Below are positions 12,001 to 24,240 of a stretch of 64,000 nt of DNA, piece after piece. Source of the DNA: Polytrichum commune. Lineage: Eukaryota > Streptophyta > Polytrichopsida > Polytrichales > Polytrichaceae. The DNA lies in NCBI GenBank assembly GCA_950295325.1, contig OX485803.1, forward strand, positions 12,772,001-12,836,000, in the 5' to 3' direction. Both the position numbers and the translations under genes were made by a program. The notes beneath the pieces were generated by a model. The model was not told where the DNA came from. It saw only the letters and a program-made list of their open reading frames with translations, and made no database searches. Within the stretch, counting starts at the first letter, position 1; each line of letters opens with the position of its first letter.

Positions 12001-13237
12001 ATCAAAATGTAGCGCTCACATAGAGATTCTCCAAATCTTAATGAGAAATTCAACAACGACCTTTGGTAAAACATCGTAACATTCCAAATTGCTCAAAGAG
12101 GTTGCACTAGAATTTCAAGATGGGAATGAATAGTGGACCCATAAGAATGTTATGTTTGAGATCGCATTGAAAACATAAACCATTAATGAAATAGATGAAA
12201 TAACTTGTTCATAGGTCACCCATGGAGTGATTCAGTTAGGAAAACAATATGTTAAAGCAAGTGATGGAAACAACACACGTGACTTACACCAACAACACAA
12301 GCCTAATTTTACATGCAATTGAACATCCGATCATTGAACTCCACAAGTCATGTACGTAAACGATGGTGCAAACAACAAGCACACATGCCATGCCATACCT
12401 TACTAGGAGTGAGAGCTTGTGCAATTATGCACTGTTGTACTTTCTATGAGATAAAATAATTGTGTCATGGGAATGATTCTAATAATACTACCAAATTTTT
12501 AAATATACCTCGATCAACACCGGAAAGCTAAAATTATCCAACGATTTAATAATGTTATGTAATGATAATGAAGGACTCGGAATGTGAGTTGAGGTCCATT
12601 GTCATAGCTTTATCCTATAACTTGTGAATGACACTTTCTTCAAATCTACAATGAAGGTCACTTTTAAAGTGACGAAGTCAATAACATCTTTATAGAGCCT
12701 TAGATTATGGACAAAAACGCTCGTGAGGTAGATGGTGCTCAAATTCTCTGTCTTAAGTGTTGAATGTGTCTATTGTTATTAGATTTCATATATTTTGGAT
12801 TTTTTTGTTTAGCAATTGAAAGTGGATCTTTATTCACTAAGTGTGGCTTATGGGAATCATGTGCAACAAGGGTATAAATGTTTGTAGGGTATTATCTTGG
12901 TGACAAGCAATTAAATGACCCTTTTAAGTAGGCAATTTCTAATTGTACACAATTTGTAGTACCTTATCAATTACTTTGAAAGGCCAGGTGAGTCATTTTG
13001 AAGTGCCATATGTTTATTATAAATCAACAAACAACTTGTCACAAGATTGATATCCCTTCTATTATCCTCCACACATGGTCAATTATACTTGGTTGTCCAA
13101 CAAAGAACAAAATAAGGTTTATTTAAAAAATCATCTCAAAAGACAGAGCCAATAATACATTGCAATGTAATTTAGCCTCAAAGCAATTTCAAAAATACAC
13201 AAGACCAAGAAAAAAGAAAAAAAAGAAAAAGAAAAAG

Positions 13238-13268
<31 letters not shown>

Positions 13269-13907
13269 AGATATGCACTCAAAAACAATAGGAATTGCTT
13301 TTACAACGAAACCATATACCAATGATATCTTATTTATACCATGGTATGTTGGAAATATTTTTACCTTGATTTCATTAGATTTATAACATCATGTATTATT
13401 TTAAACTCAAAGTCACATATAATGTGGGAGCCTATTTTGTTTTGAAACAACTTCAAATTTTTGATACCATTGATAAAGAAAACCTTATCTTCGACCGCAC
13501 GTAGTTTCCAATTTTTGGGAAGTGTTGGCCCCATGTTCTAATGCACCAGAGTATGATTTCCTTGAATTTCATGTGCAAATGTTACGAGTGAACCCAATGT
13601 TATAGCAGTGGATGTTCTCAAATTCAAAATGTATTTATAGTGTAAGATTTTATAGGTATTGGTTTTAGCATGCTTTACCTTATTCATTCAAATGATAGAA
13701 TATCAATAGTGGCGATTATGAGCTCAAATCGGGTACTCCCCCTCCCCCTCAAAAAAGAAAACAAACCCAAAAATGATATTACAAAATAATAGGGTTGCTA
13801 ATAGTATAACCGGACACTGATTAGATAGATTCCTTCTCAAACACAAAGTTCAATTTCTCAAAACTTATTCCTTGGCCAAATCTAAATCACATTAAGCATA
13901 CCATTGC
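9077..13907. other. Gene-poor AT-rich DNA
   Basis: No protein family, tRNA or rRNA is recognisable in about 4.8 kb. Simple sequence is present: an ATA/AAT-rich patch at about 10584-10670, and purine-rich sequence running into (AC)n at about 13238-13266. Open frames up to 142 codons (11646-12074, minus) have no motif, compositional support or homologous copy here. Confidence 0.55.
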
Positions 13908-14188
13908 TCAACCATTTGGGTCACTTCACTTTGACTACGGAATACATGGATTTTAGTATGTGGACCCCACAAACAAAGTGGAAATAGTCAATTAATAATC
14001 ATACACAAGATCCAACACTTCAAAATTTGGGTGGAGTTATATTCTTGGCACCATTCATAAAAAGCATTGTTCAGCCTGGCATCATTCACTTGGATTTTTG
14101 TTCATAGCGACACTATTCCCTATTCATATTGGCACTGTTCATAATTTTCGTACTATTTGTACCAGCGTCAATTCTTCCCGTTATCTAA
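13908..14188. repeat. Dispersed repeat, copy 1 left part
   Basis: Shares 'gtggagttatattct(t/c)ggca', several 'tggcac(c/t)attcat' motifs and 'cttccc(g/a)ttatcta' in the same order with 42890-43200. The match resumes after the inserted element, around 15147-15190 ('tatggttgaataatgt'), against 43740-43770 ('tatggttgagtaatgt'). This copy was therefore split by the Harbinger-like element at 14189-15082. The repeat class is unknown. Confidence 0.65.
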
Positions 14189-15082
14189 GGGCCGTTTCAC
14201 ACTATGGCCGTCCAAGTCAGGAGGCCGTGGGATTGAATGGCCAAACTTTGTTGAGAGTCCGAAGAAATGGGTTGAAAATAGCCAATAAAATATAGGAATT
14301 GGAGCCCTTCGGCCAAGCATAGTGTGAAGCCTCCAAAGGCCAAGCCCAAAGTTAAAGGAGGAAGGAACATCCCACTTTATTCCCTACCCATAACAACCCC
14401 TCCAATCTAACGACCAAGATCTCGTCAGTCTTTGAATTTTTAATGAATAAAAATCGACGGCCTCTCGACCATAGTATGTATTAGGTAATCGTTTTATTGG
14501 AAAGGTAATCGGTGCAGAACCGGTTCTATCAAGGTGGCGAGCCAGCTGGACAGAACTTGTTCTGCACTGATGACCGGTTCCAATAAAACGATTACCGGAC
14601 GTAACTGGTTGGCCGCTTTGTTGAGCCGCGCATGTGACCTAAACAGTGGGTCACATGTTGAAATTTGAGCATCCTTAAAATGCCACGTGTCAAAATATTC
14701 TCATATTCGTTTCAAATTGCTTGTAACCGGCTTTAAGTGATTATGTAATCTGTCTATATCCGATTTAGATCATAACCGGCTGGGATGTCGAGGTTATCGT
14801 CTGCAAACCTGTGTGCTCAGAACCAATCGTGTAGTGCCACCTCGGCGAAACAAAGCGGCCAACCGGTTACGAGTTTCCATTCATGTCCAACCCAAACTTC
14901 CTTTGAGAGTCTGTCGCCTTGGTAATAAAAAAATATTGCTATTGATACATTTTGGAAAGCAATGGCCTCTGGACTTTGGCCTCTGGTGTGAAGAGTCGAG
15001 AGCCCCAAATTCTTGGTTTCTTGCAATCTGATTGATGGAAATCAATGGCCTCTCGACCTTCAACCACAGTGTCAAGCAACCC
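14189..15082. mobile_element. PIF/Harbinger-like element with nested inverted repeats (894 bp)
   Basis: The left end 'gggccgtttcacactatgg' and the right end, read inversely as 'gggttgcttgacactgtgg', are imperfect TIRs. TAA flanks both sides (14186-14188 and 15083-15085). Two further inverted repeats lie inside. 14484-14502 pairs perfectly with 14578-14596 ('ggtaatcgttttattggaa'). 14600-14622 pairs with 14849-14871 (one mismatch, 'ggttggccgctttgtt'). The inner pairs look like separate insertions in the outer element. No transposase is visible. Confidence 0.75.
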
Positions 15083-15190
15083 TAAAAAATATTCTTCTCA
15101 CGGAGCTAAAATGGTGGAGGCCACGTTACATGCTACATACATAAATCAAACTCATCCGTATGGTTGAATAATGTAGAGTGTTAAAATACC

Positions 15191-15920
15191 ACAAACTTGC
15201 AATCACATTGACCTTGGCCTTCTTGAGAGTTGGCCGGTTTTAATCATCATCATTCATCCACATTGCTCCTTATAATTGAGAACTTCTAGGCAACACATGA
15301 GAATATGGAACACTCCAACACCACTCCAACATTGTAAGTAGCTATAACAACGAAAACTTTGTTCCAATGTATCATAATGACATTAAAGCATCGCCATGAC
15401 TAAATCTATTTAAAGAACTTGTGTGCTTAAATTACATGGAGCGAATGTCATGAATTCACCTTGAGGCTCCATGGATGGGCATGTGACAACGCCGTGTAAT
15501 CGAGATAAACATCATTTTGACAAATTCTACTTGGATAGTAACTACGTTTTTTTACACCTACGACTATGGGCTCAAAGTTAGCGTACTAGGTGGAATATAT
15601 TGTGGCCCGTTGTATTTAACGCGTGGTTGAAATTCAAGGTGGGTTATAAGTAAATGCACTTTTGTGCATATAATACTGTGGACTAAAAAATGGTGTGGGT
15701 TAAGAAAAGTTGGGGCCGTTTCACACATGGTCCCAAGTCCACAGTCTCTAGTATGACATGGATGCCTACATGGCAACACTTTTTGGAGGCAATGCTTGGG
15801 ACTTGTGTTGAGAGTCAGGTTGAGCAAAAAGCTAGACCCAACTCTCAACCCAAGTCCTGCAAATATTTTTGAATAAAACAATCAAGATCCAACTTTGATG
15901 ATAATCAAGAATATTTTCAT
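15191..15920. other. Intergenic DNA with a Harbinger-like end fragment
   Basis: No gene is supported. Around 15713 the sequence 'gggccgtttcacacatgg' resembles the TIR of the Harbinger-like elements, but I could not find a convincing right end. 15690-15881 is open on both strands, probably by chance. Confidence 0.45.
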
Positions 15921-16345
15921 CCCCGGGGATGCACTCCATTGTCAAGTTGAACACCACGTGCAATAAAAAACCAAAAAAGAAAAACTACTTTCTACATAAA
16001 GCACTGTCAAAATGGGTCAACATTTTATCAAATTTTTTTCACGAGTAGATGTACATTGTATCTACTACATAGTAAAAAAAATCTGGTAACCAACTTTGAT
16101 GATTTTTTTTAATAAGACATATTATTTCTAACTAGAATGACGCATAATTTAATTAAAACCATTACTACAAAAATGAAGATAACTAAAAAAATTTCAAAAA
16201 ATATATACAAAAGCTATTATCAATGATTACGTATATGTAGAAAAAAAACATCATAATTATTAAAATTATCAATGGCATATAATATAGGGTACCAAACTTT
16301 TATCGCACGTGGTTATGAAATGTAAGGGGGTGTGATCGCCCTGAG
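15921..16345. mobile_element. hAT-like non-autonomous element, copy B (425 bp)
   Basis: Same orientation and interior as copy A: 'ccattgtcaagttgaacacc' at the left, 'ttttatcgcacgtgg' and 'tgaaatgtaagggggtgtga' at the right. The flanks attttcat (left) and attttaat (right) are a probable 8-bp target duplication with one mismatch. No coding content. Confidence 0.75.
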
Positions 16346-17801
16346 ATTTTAATAACTTATTGAATCTCAAAAACTAGGACTTTGCCTCCATGATGGGACT
16401 CCCTAACATGAGTGGGACTTAGGACTCGAGACCCTATATGAACCGGCCCTTACATTGCCCAAATGTAACGAGAAATGACAATACTCTATTGAACCATGAT
16501 AACATGTAGTATTGAAGGTGTGATGTCTACGCTCAATACATGAGTAATCGTAAACGCTTGCAACATAATATACGGTTCTCTAAGTCAAGGTCTACTTATT
16601 GCGATAATTTGCCACCCTTTTCACACTTGGCTACCATTGGGGTCAAGAGCATGTTATTCCTTCTTTTTTGTGTTGTGTTGTGAAGGACGATTTGTGAGTG
16701 ACGTAGGCCGGTTTGTTTGTTCATGCCCAAAAGGAGAGCATGTAGAAGGGATTCGACACAAGGGAAGAGCTATGATTGCCAACTTTTGCACACACATTCT
16801 TCCCCTAAAGCCTTGAAGTCCGGGCCTCCTATAGAAGTCAATGCGAAAGGAGAGGCTCGGAGTTGGGTTGGGTTGAACTTTGGAAAGGGGCGATGGATGG
16901 CCCATGGATACCGAGCACCATGAAATAAATGACGGTTGTATATAAGCAATTTCCACATGAAATGGACCTCATGAATCATAAGGGCGCATGCTTTTGGAGA
17001 CAATCATTCGGCATGGGTCACTATTGAAGAGGGAGGAGAAAAAAAGGCCACACCCCCCCCCCCCAATTGGCCCTTGTGGTGGTGGTGATGACATGGCATT
17101 TGGCTTTGGGGGGTGGTGCCTTGCCGTCCATGTAAACAAACATGTGACAAAATATTGCCTTTGTCTTCTAGTTGAGACCGATGTCGGCTTGGTGTATAGG
17201 TCAATGCGTGATCAACGACCAACATTGATAAGGGTATCAAAGAATCTATCAGTGGGTATCAAAATTTTATAATACGTCTCAAATATTGATATTTGATCGG
17301 TATGTTGAGGTGCGAGAATCAAATTTGTATACCTGAGTTATTATATAAGGTTGTACCATTCTAAACCATGTTATGGCAAAACAATTTTGCATGGGTGTGA
17401 AGGTTCTTGCATGGTATGTAGACCGAATGGTATCCAAAACAAAAATACCATCAAATAACCAAACCTTATTCACATCAAATAATAGATACCCGAATGGTAT
17501 GCATATGAGAAACAATATCGGACAAATATTGGTTGAGATCATCAGCTTCAAGCGTAAGTTCTAACTCAACGTTGAATCGGTATTGTCATTTTATTTTAAT
17601 TTTAATTTTTTCCAAATACCATGCGGGTTTCTATAATGAGGGAATTACATTTTTTGTATACAAGTAGGGTGTGAGTGTTTGAGGATATTTTTGTTTTCAT
17701 ACCATTTGGGTCTATAAACCACGAAATAACCTTCACACCTATGTAATATCGTATTGTTATCAATACGGTCTAGAAGGGTACTCACCCAAATATTGAACTT
17801 A
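16346..17801. other. Unassigned intergenic DNA
   Basis: No recognised gene. A short poly-C run occurs near 17047-17063. Overlapping open frames on both strands between 16654 and 17272 have no family features. Confidence 0.5.
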
Positions 17802-18154
17802 GGGCCGGTTCACACTATGCCCAAGTCGAGAGGAGAAGCGTCACTTTTCTGGACCAAACTATGTCGAGAGGAGAAGCCTTTGGGCTGAAAAAGTATATTA
17901 AAATAATCAGATGTCAAATTTTGAATATTTTAATAAAAAAAAGTTCGGCCTCTCGACCCAAACTTGGCTTGAGAGGCCGAACTCTTGGCGCCATAACTTC
18001 CTAAAAGTGCTGCCACCTAGGCTTTTTTGGAGGCGACGTCCTTTGGACTTCGGCCTCTAGTGTGAAGGCCGAGAGGACGGACTTTGGACATTTCTGCATT
18101 TTCATTGGTCCAAACGCTTCTCCTCTCGAAGTTTGGCCATAGTGTGAACCGACC
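17802..18154. mobile_element. PIF/Harbinger-like MITE (353 bp)
   Basis: The left end 'gggccggttcacactatg' and the right end, read inversely as 'ggtcggttcacactatgg', form TIRs of about 45 bp that also share 'tcgagaggagaagc'. TTA flanks both sides (17799-17801 and 18155-18157). Internal repeats of 'ggcctctcgac' link it to the element at 14189-15082. Non-autonomous. Confidence 0.8.
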
Positions 18155-19616
18155 TTAGGTCTGCAAAGATTCTAAAACCTCGAGACGCACACCTTTTTAT
18201 CAATATTTGATTAATAACTTGTAAATTTGGTACCCATAGGGAGGGTTCTTTATTGATGCTAATAAATGGTAGCATGCAATCACTTATATATTCGTCCAAC
18301 ATTGGTTTTAGCCAGTGTTTGACTCTTGAAAGAGTAAGGATGTTTTCAAACATGGTATGTGACAATTTATATGAACCCCCGACATTTTTAAAAAAAATTT
18401 ATTAACTTAAAAAAAACTATGATATTAAATCCATATTAAGTACAAGCTATCCTTAAAGATGAAGTTAAAATAAATTCATACTTGACAACAAGAGCATCAC
18501 ATCCTCATGATCTTACAAATACAAAAAGAAAAAAGAAAACACTAGTGATCTACCACACGAATAGATTTGGAAATAAGAACTTCCACACATCATTCACACA
18601 TATCCCATTGTTTATGTGTTGAGACTTCATGATCGACCTAAATTTGGATGTTATGAATGATTTTCAATAGCTACATGTGAACGGGAAAAAAGTAGTTAAG
18701 AAATACTCGGGTCTAGCAAGGTCCAAGGGTTGTTCAGGTTGTGGAAAAAGCTTCCTCGTAGGCATCTGGGGCAAAATTTTGCACATATTGAATGCATATC
18801 TAAACAAATGAAAACCTATTAGTCTTATTTTCTTGTTAAGAAGATTATGAACATGTCAAACATCATTATTTTGACTGTTGTGATCCATGAGTAGGGTGGA
18901 CCGCATCGGTTTGAGAGTTGCTCAGAGTTGAGGTGGACCAAATAATCCAACCACCTGTCATTTTAGATGGTTACCATCAAGGACTCGTAACCCCGTAGTC
19001 GTTCACATATGAAGTTGACATCCTCCTTTTGCCACCAATGCTTGTGTACAAGTAGGTATCCAAGAGTCAACAACACCAAGCCATTATTATTATTTTATGC
19101 CTATCAGTACCTTCAGTTGAGATCCAAACAATCTGTGCTACTCCTTGCCTTTCGCATTGTGAGAAAAACAAATATATATCTATATCTATATATATATATA
19201 TAAAAAGCACCTTCATGATACATGTTATTTTGGATGCAAGGAAATAGATGTGGTGGAAATTCAAACACACGAATTATAAATTGGCGTTAGAAATTGATGT
19301 GCACCACACCACACCAAACCACACTAATTTCAAAGAATGTGGATGGTTCAAAATTAGTGTGGTTAGCTCTAGGTGAAATAAGCGGGGATCTCACATTCTT
19401 CAATTGAATTTTAGTGATGGAAATTGAGTGTTTATCCTCCAAGCATATGAGTCTCCTTAGAAGGAGCTGGGAGATCCTATGGCCAAATCATGATGTGGAG
19501 TTGTATTGCTGCATTAAATTATGCAAGGCTTATTTGAAAATCAAAGAGGTAACATGTTGTCGTTTCTTAACAATATCATGAACCCAAATTATGAGCCTCC
19601 TTGGGTGACCCTATTA
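18155..19616. other. Unassigned intergenic DNA
   Basis: No recognised gene, RNA or element boundary. A short TATATC-rich patch occurs near 19170-19202. Confidence 0.5.
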
Positions 19617-20118
19617 GGGCCACTTCACACACGAGACTGAGAGCCCGTGACCACTCACTTCAGGCACTCTATTTTGGTGGAAAAGGTGGAGCCGGTCCAA
19701 GTTCGCTTCACACTACGCTTGAGAGACCAACGGAGTATGTGAATGCAAGATGAATGTACAGTCTACATGGACTCCTTCGTGGCATCGAATGGATCATGTT
19801 TTCATGGTCACTTGGATTGTTTTCAAAAACCATCTCTTGGAGGTAGGCCTAACACAAAACCAGGAGACCACGACACTCTGAATGCTCACAACCGTTGGTT
19901 TATTCTAGTTTATCATGTGTGAGGACCCACATGAATAATAGAAATTCACTGAAACATCATTCGGTCGAGGACCTGGTCACATATGACTTCACACTACACT
20001 CGAGAGTCGTGACCACGCTATATGATTTTGGAGGTGTCTTGGGACGGCCTTTGAACACTTTCTTTTGGACCCTCACATTTTCATGGTCACGGCTCTTGGC
20101 TTGTGTGTGAAGTGGCCC
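19617..20118. mobile_element. PIF/Harbinger-like MITE, copy 2 (502 bp)
   Basis: Nearly full-length relative of 831-1333, alike across the interior ('accaacggagtatgtgaatg', 'aacacaaaaccaggagacca', 'ggaggtgtcttgggac'). The left end 'gggccacttcacacacgag' and the right end 'cttgtgtgtgaagtggccc' form TIRs. The flanks are TTA (19614-19616) and TTG (20119-20121), so the duplication has probably mutated once. Confidence 0.8.
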
Positions 20119-20461
20119 TTGATCACCCTATCTCTTATTGCACCAATTTTCTAGTGAAACACTAGTTACTCCCCCCCCCCTTTCCTTCCCCCTCTTGATC
20201 ATCTTGATTCAATATGGCTTTGATGTTGGCACAACGGTTTTTCAAGTCAACCCCAAACGCACTTGAGGTCATATATGACTTCAATACTTAGTTAAAGCAA
20301 CTTTTGAAGGGCTTAATGATATCACAAGGGACTTCCCAAAAACAAAACATTGGGTAAAGATCACACACAATTACAGTCTACACATCGCCTCCATGTGTCC
20401 ACCTATGATTTCGAGTAAAATTTAAAAGTTTGGAAAAATTTATGGAGTTTAAGGGAGACTA
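20119..20461. other. Unassigned intergenic DNA
   Basis: No gene or element is recognised. A short poly-C run lies near 20170. Confidence 0.45.
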
Positions 20462-20530
20462 CGCTAAATATTGTATTTAGTGTCACCAATTTTATTTATC
20501 TTGGTCAATTCTAATTGTAAGTTGCCCATG
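20462..20530. mobile_element. Fragment of the palindrome-ended MITE family
   Basis: 'cgctaaatattgtatttag' after TA, continuing 'tgtcaccaattttatttatc', corresponds to the element at 8353. The right end 'ttgcccatg' before TA is only weakly preserved. Confidence 0.4.
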
Positions 20531-20532
20531 TA

Positions 20533-21640
20533 GTGTCACCAACACCAAATGTAAACCTAACACTATTTGTCATTCATTGTGAATTTTTTTGGGAGATTAT
20601 AGATTCACAAGGCAATGATGAAGCGTACAAACTTGCTAAAACAGAGGCACAAGAACCACATATACTAAAAACCCTCTTCCACTTCATAAGTCACCAAACA
20701 CCTTTTTGGCCCTCCATCCCACCAATATCTGGCCAACATGACGGATCCGTACAAAACCTTGAAACCTACATTGAAAAAGAATACAAAAGCGTACTCATAT
20801 CACTAGCCTCCAATACCATCCCAAATGCTACTAAATGGCTAACCAACAACGACCTACATCCAAAAGGATCAAACTTCTTATGAGACTCCACATGAATAAC
20901 GAACAATACAACTCTCACAAATTCTCAAATTCCACTCTGGCTAGTACATGAGCAACGAATGCAAAAATTAGAAAATTAAAATTAAAACATAAAAATGAGA
21001 AGTGTATACAAACACGACATCTTCCCACTATGCAACCTATGCAACATGAGAGAAAACGACACACGCCTACACCTTTTCTTGTGTTGCTCAAACAAACACA
21101 TAGATGACCTTAGAACGAACCGCCATAATAAAGCCCCACAAGCCCTTGTTGGCAGACTTAAGTCACCTCCCGTCACATGATGCTTCACACTCATTAGTGC
21201 TAGCACCCTCAACAATTGCACCCCAAACAACACCATCCCATCATGGCTCATCTCATGCACGTGCTATCTACCGCAATGCACATGCCCTGCTAGACTATGC
21301 CCGGACATCCCATGCATTATTGGAGCACCACCAGACGTTAAACCCCCATTTAAGCCTAGCATGAACCTCATAACGCAAGTCCTATAATTCACGTATTGCA
21401 ATGAGAAATTCCCAAAACCTGCCACAACCCACAAACTTCATAATACGCCATCCTACAACCTCTACTCATACAACAAGAATGGAATTCTCTAACCCCTCAC
21501 CCCCCCCCTCTCATTGTCACATCAAGCATACAAGGTTCCATACAAACACCAACCTCAAACATTTAACATACCTCAAAATACCATAAACTAAGGAAAACCT
21601 TCTCACAATTTTCTATCAATTACCTAACACCTATCATACT
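20533..21640 (+). pseudogene. Decayed LINE 3' end (RNase H and zinc-knuckle pieces)
   Basis: Around 20560-20660 a frame reads CEFFWEIIDSQGNDEAYKLA, resembling the end of a LINE RNase H domain (His...Gly-Asn-Asp/Glu-x-Ala-Asp-x-Leu-Ala). Near 21010-21130 another reads FPLCNLCNMRENDTRLHLF, then LCCSNKHI and RTNRHNKA. This fits the C-x2-C...H-x3-C zinc-binding motif followed by RHN that closes many LINE reverse-transcriptase proteins. The C/A-rich plus strand continues to about 21640. Frames are interrupted, so it is not functional. The assignment rests on motifs only. Confidence 0.5.
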
Positions 21641-22248
21641 AAAAAAAACAAAGTTGATACTATTAGACTAACCCCATAACTAACCTTAGGTCCACTTACT
21701 ACAAATAGGAGTTAAGCTGCCCTGCCCTCCATGATCCTGGAATGAGCGATGATGAACAAACATCGCATGAACTTGTGCACCAAACGCAACCACAAAGGGG
21801 TGGTGTGAACCTAAGTTATTTAGGTAATGTTATTTTAGAGGGGAGCGGTCTCATTATATGTTCCATACATTCAATGTAAGTGAGCTTTGTGAACCGTGGT
21901 CGCGTGATCAAAACTATAGTAGAGACGCCTATTCCTGATCAGGACCCCATCGGTAGTCTATAAGGTCCTAGAATTTTGATAAAGTTGGGATTGAATTTTG
22001 ATGAGGCTGGAACCAAACAAATTCTTCGATGTCGCTTTAAGACCTCATTACCTTACTCACAAAAATTGTGAAACTGGGTTGCCCATCATTTTCATACTCT
22101 TTAGTTAGTCTTCGTTTGGAAGGCTGGCAGCCATGGCAAGATATTTCACAAACAATTTGAAGTGCAGGAGAGTGGGATGGCCAAAAGAGACAATGGCCTC
22201 TGTCCAAGGGGACCATTCAAATCGCTTGCAAATGCAAGTACCACATTG

Positions 22249-22288
<40 letters not shown>

Positions 22289-23209
22289 CCTTTAAAATGA
22301 TTAGTGATTATTTGAAGTCTTCGACTTTCAATTGGATATTTCTCAAACTCAGCTTGTTTATCTATAACCAATAGTTGGTTCTACTGTACTTGGGGAGGCA
22401 GGGTGAAAACACTTATTATTAGTGTAGAGCACGGGGGTTGTTATTTTAGGATAATGATATCTTGAATTGGGACCAAAGATCTTGAAATAGTCTGGTGAGT
22501 CTAAATTGGAATGAATCAACAACCAACTTCTATGGGGTAAATTTTGATCATCATCCCTTTAGTAAGTGTTAGGACACTTGCTCCCCCCCCCCTTCCACAA
22601 GCCCAAAGCTAGATGTTTATCTCTTTGAGTTGGCCCCTTCCACTATTACCCAAGGTGAAGATATAACCCATTAGATTATAGCATGTAGTTGTTTTCGAAA
22701 ATGAATTGGGCATGGAATTAGCATCATAGGTGCCAAATTACTCTAGGAGGACCTACTTGACATGAATTAACTACATTCCTATGGGGTTCAGGTTTTTGTT
22801 ACATCCCTTTACCACAATATAAGTGGTGTGGGCCCAACTCAAAGAGGTGGTGTCTAGCCCTAGCTCTCCCACAAAAACTTCAACAAATACACCTCTTGAA
22901 ATACAACCCATTGATATATACACACGGATGGGTTGTTTCTCCCACGTGATGGAGAAGGCGAAGGAAAACCTTGCTAGATCTGGAGTCTTCAACAATATAA
23001 ACAACAGACATATAGCTTAAAAACTCCACTCCACGAATATAGACACACATTACATGCATAACTATACACTATTCTCCCCAACAATCCAACATACAAAAGA
23101 CACATCCCATGAATTTCCCTATAATCACAATCGTTGTCAACAACGTCTACTTGATAAACAACCACATCCGACAACCACTATTACAACACAAATCGCCTAG
23201 ATAAACTAC
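21641..23209. other. Unassigned DNA with a TG/TA microsatellite
   Basis: Mixed AT-rich sequence. A (TG)n(TA)n microsatellite lies at about 22249-22288. From about 23000 the plus strand becomes C/A-rich like the LINE remnants. No gene is supported. Confidence 0.45.
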
Positions 23210-23400
23210 TCATTGCCTCCAGTAGTACACCCCATCACATGGTTCAAACACAAGTCACTATTCATAAAAGTACGTGCTCACTCCATAATCAAAGGCAACG
23301 GAACCGTACATATATACAAAGTTGCAAATGATGGCACCACAAATAATAAAATCACCCCCACCCCCATACATCCACACAATGCACACCAACCCATATAAGC
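23210..23400 (+). pseudogene. Second decayed LINE RNase H fragment
   Basis: The frame at 23213-23398 includes FIKVRAHSIIKGNG followed by KVANDGTTN. It resembles the RNase H segment V-x-A/S-H-x-G-I-x-G-N-E-x-A-D-x-L-A-x-x-G of LINE proteins, with the central Glu-Asp part damaged. The C/A-rich context matches 20533-21640. It is too short and damaged to place in a clade. Confidence 0.4.
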
Positions 23401-23782
23401 TAGCCATACCACCCTCAACTAAGAACTTAACTGGCATAATATGAAACATACAAAAACTTCACCAAGAAAGCACATGGAAAAATAACCATAAGACCCACTA
23501 AGAATTTACAATACATATAAAACTGAATTACAAATGATAAAATAAAACATAAATTCCCAACCGCTTCTATAAGAGAAAAAAACATAACACATGTGCTCAC
23601 CTTTGGATTTGCCCAATACATGGGTAACTGTAAATTTTATCTATTTAGGTTTGTCAATTACATTAACCTCAACTGCAATCTACAAAACAAAAACAAAACG
23701 AACACATGCCCATACCTTGTATCCACATGCAACAACAAACACCTCAAGGGCTAAGCAAGACTTGACACAACCAGGGGAGTGA

Positions 23783-24240
23783 TATCATGTGATCGGTGAG
23801 CAGTGAGCGATAAGCAGTAACTTGTAAGCGCTGAGGGAGGCAAAACATTTGGAGATACACCCACTAGTATCCTATAACCGATGTATTTTGGCAAGAAACA
23901 ATAACATATAGAATCATGCAATTGGGATGGAACATCACATTTTTCAAAAAAATTCATGTTAAAAAAAATTCAATTGAAATGGTTAGCACTCATTATTGGA
24001 AAATAACATGATGAATGACTTCAAAATCAAACAAATGGTGAACTTACGTACTCCATCAGGACTTTATGAGATCTTTCGGAATATGCTCCTCCTCATCATC
24101 GAGGGAGATCATCTTTGTTATTGAGCGATCACCATGAGGTGAGGGTGTAGAATTGTATGATGGTGCCAATATGACATTGAATATGACAAAGTCTCTCTCA
24201 AGTGCGATGATGTAGTACTATTACGCCAACAAGCATGAAA
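23783..24240 (-). pseudogene. Degenerate coding-like repeat, copy 2
   Basis: Partner of 4424-5200. On the minus strand it reads IIALERDFVIF, then after a gap ISLDDEEEHIPKDL, parallel to IAFEKDTIIF and MDNEDEEEHV of copy 1, with in-frame stops upstream. The plus-strand tract 'gagggaggcaaaacatttgg' at about 23832 pairs with 'aaggagaggaaacatttgg' near 4450. The two coding-like stretches lie about 320 bp closer together here. Product unknown. Confidence 0.4.

Noticed and set aside
11646-12074. 142-codon open frame on the minus strand
   Set aside because: No recognisable motif, no splice partners, AT-rich codon use like the surrounding non-coding DNA, and no conserved copy elsewhere in the window.
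13131-13322. Small hydrophobic open frame (minus) with a Cys-Val run
   Set aside because: The run is just the translated (AC)n microsatellite.
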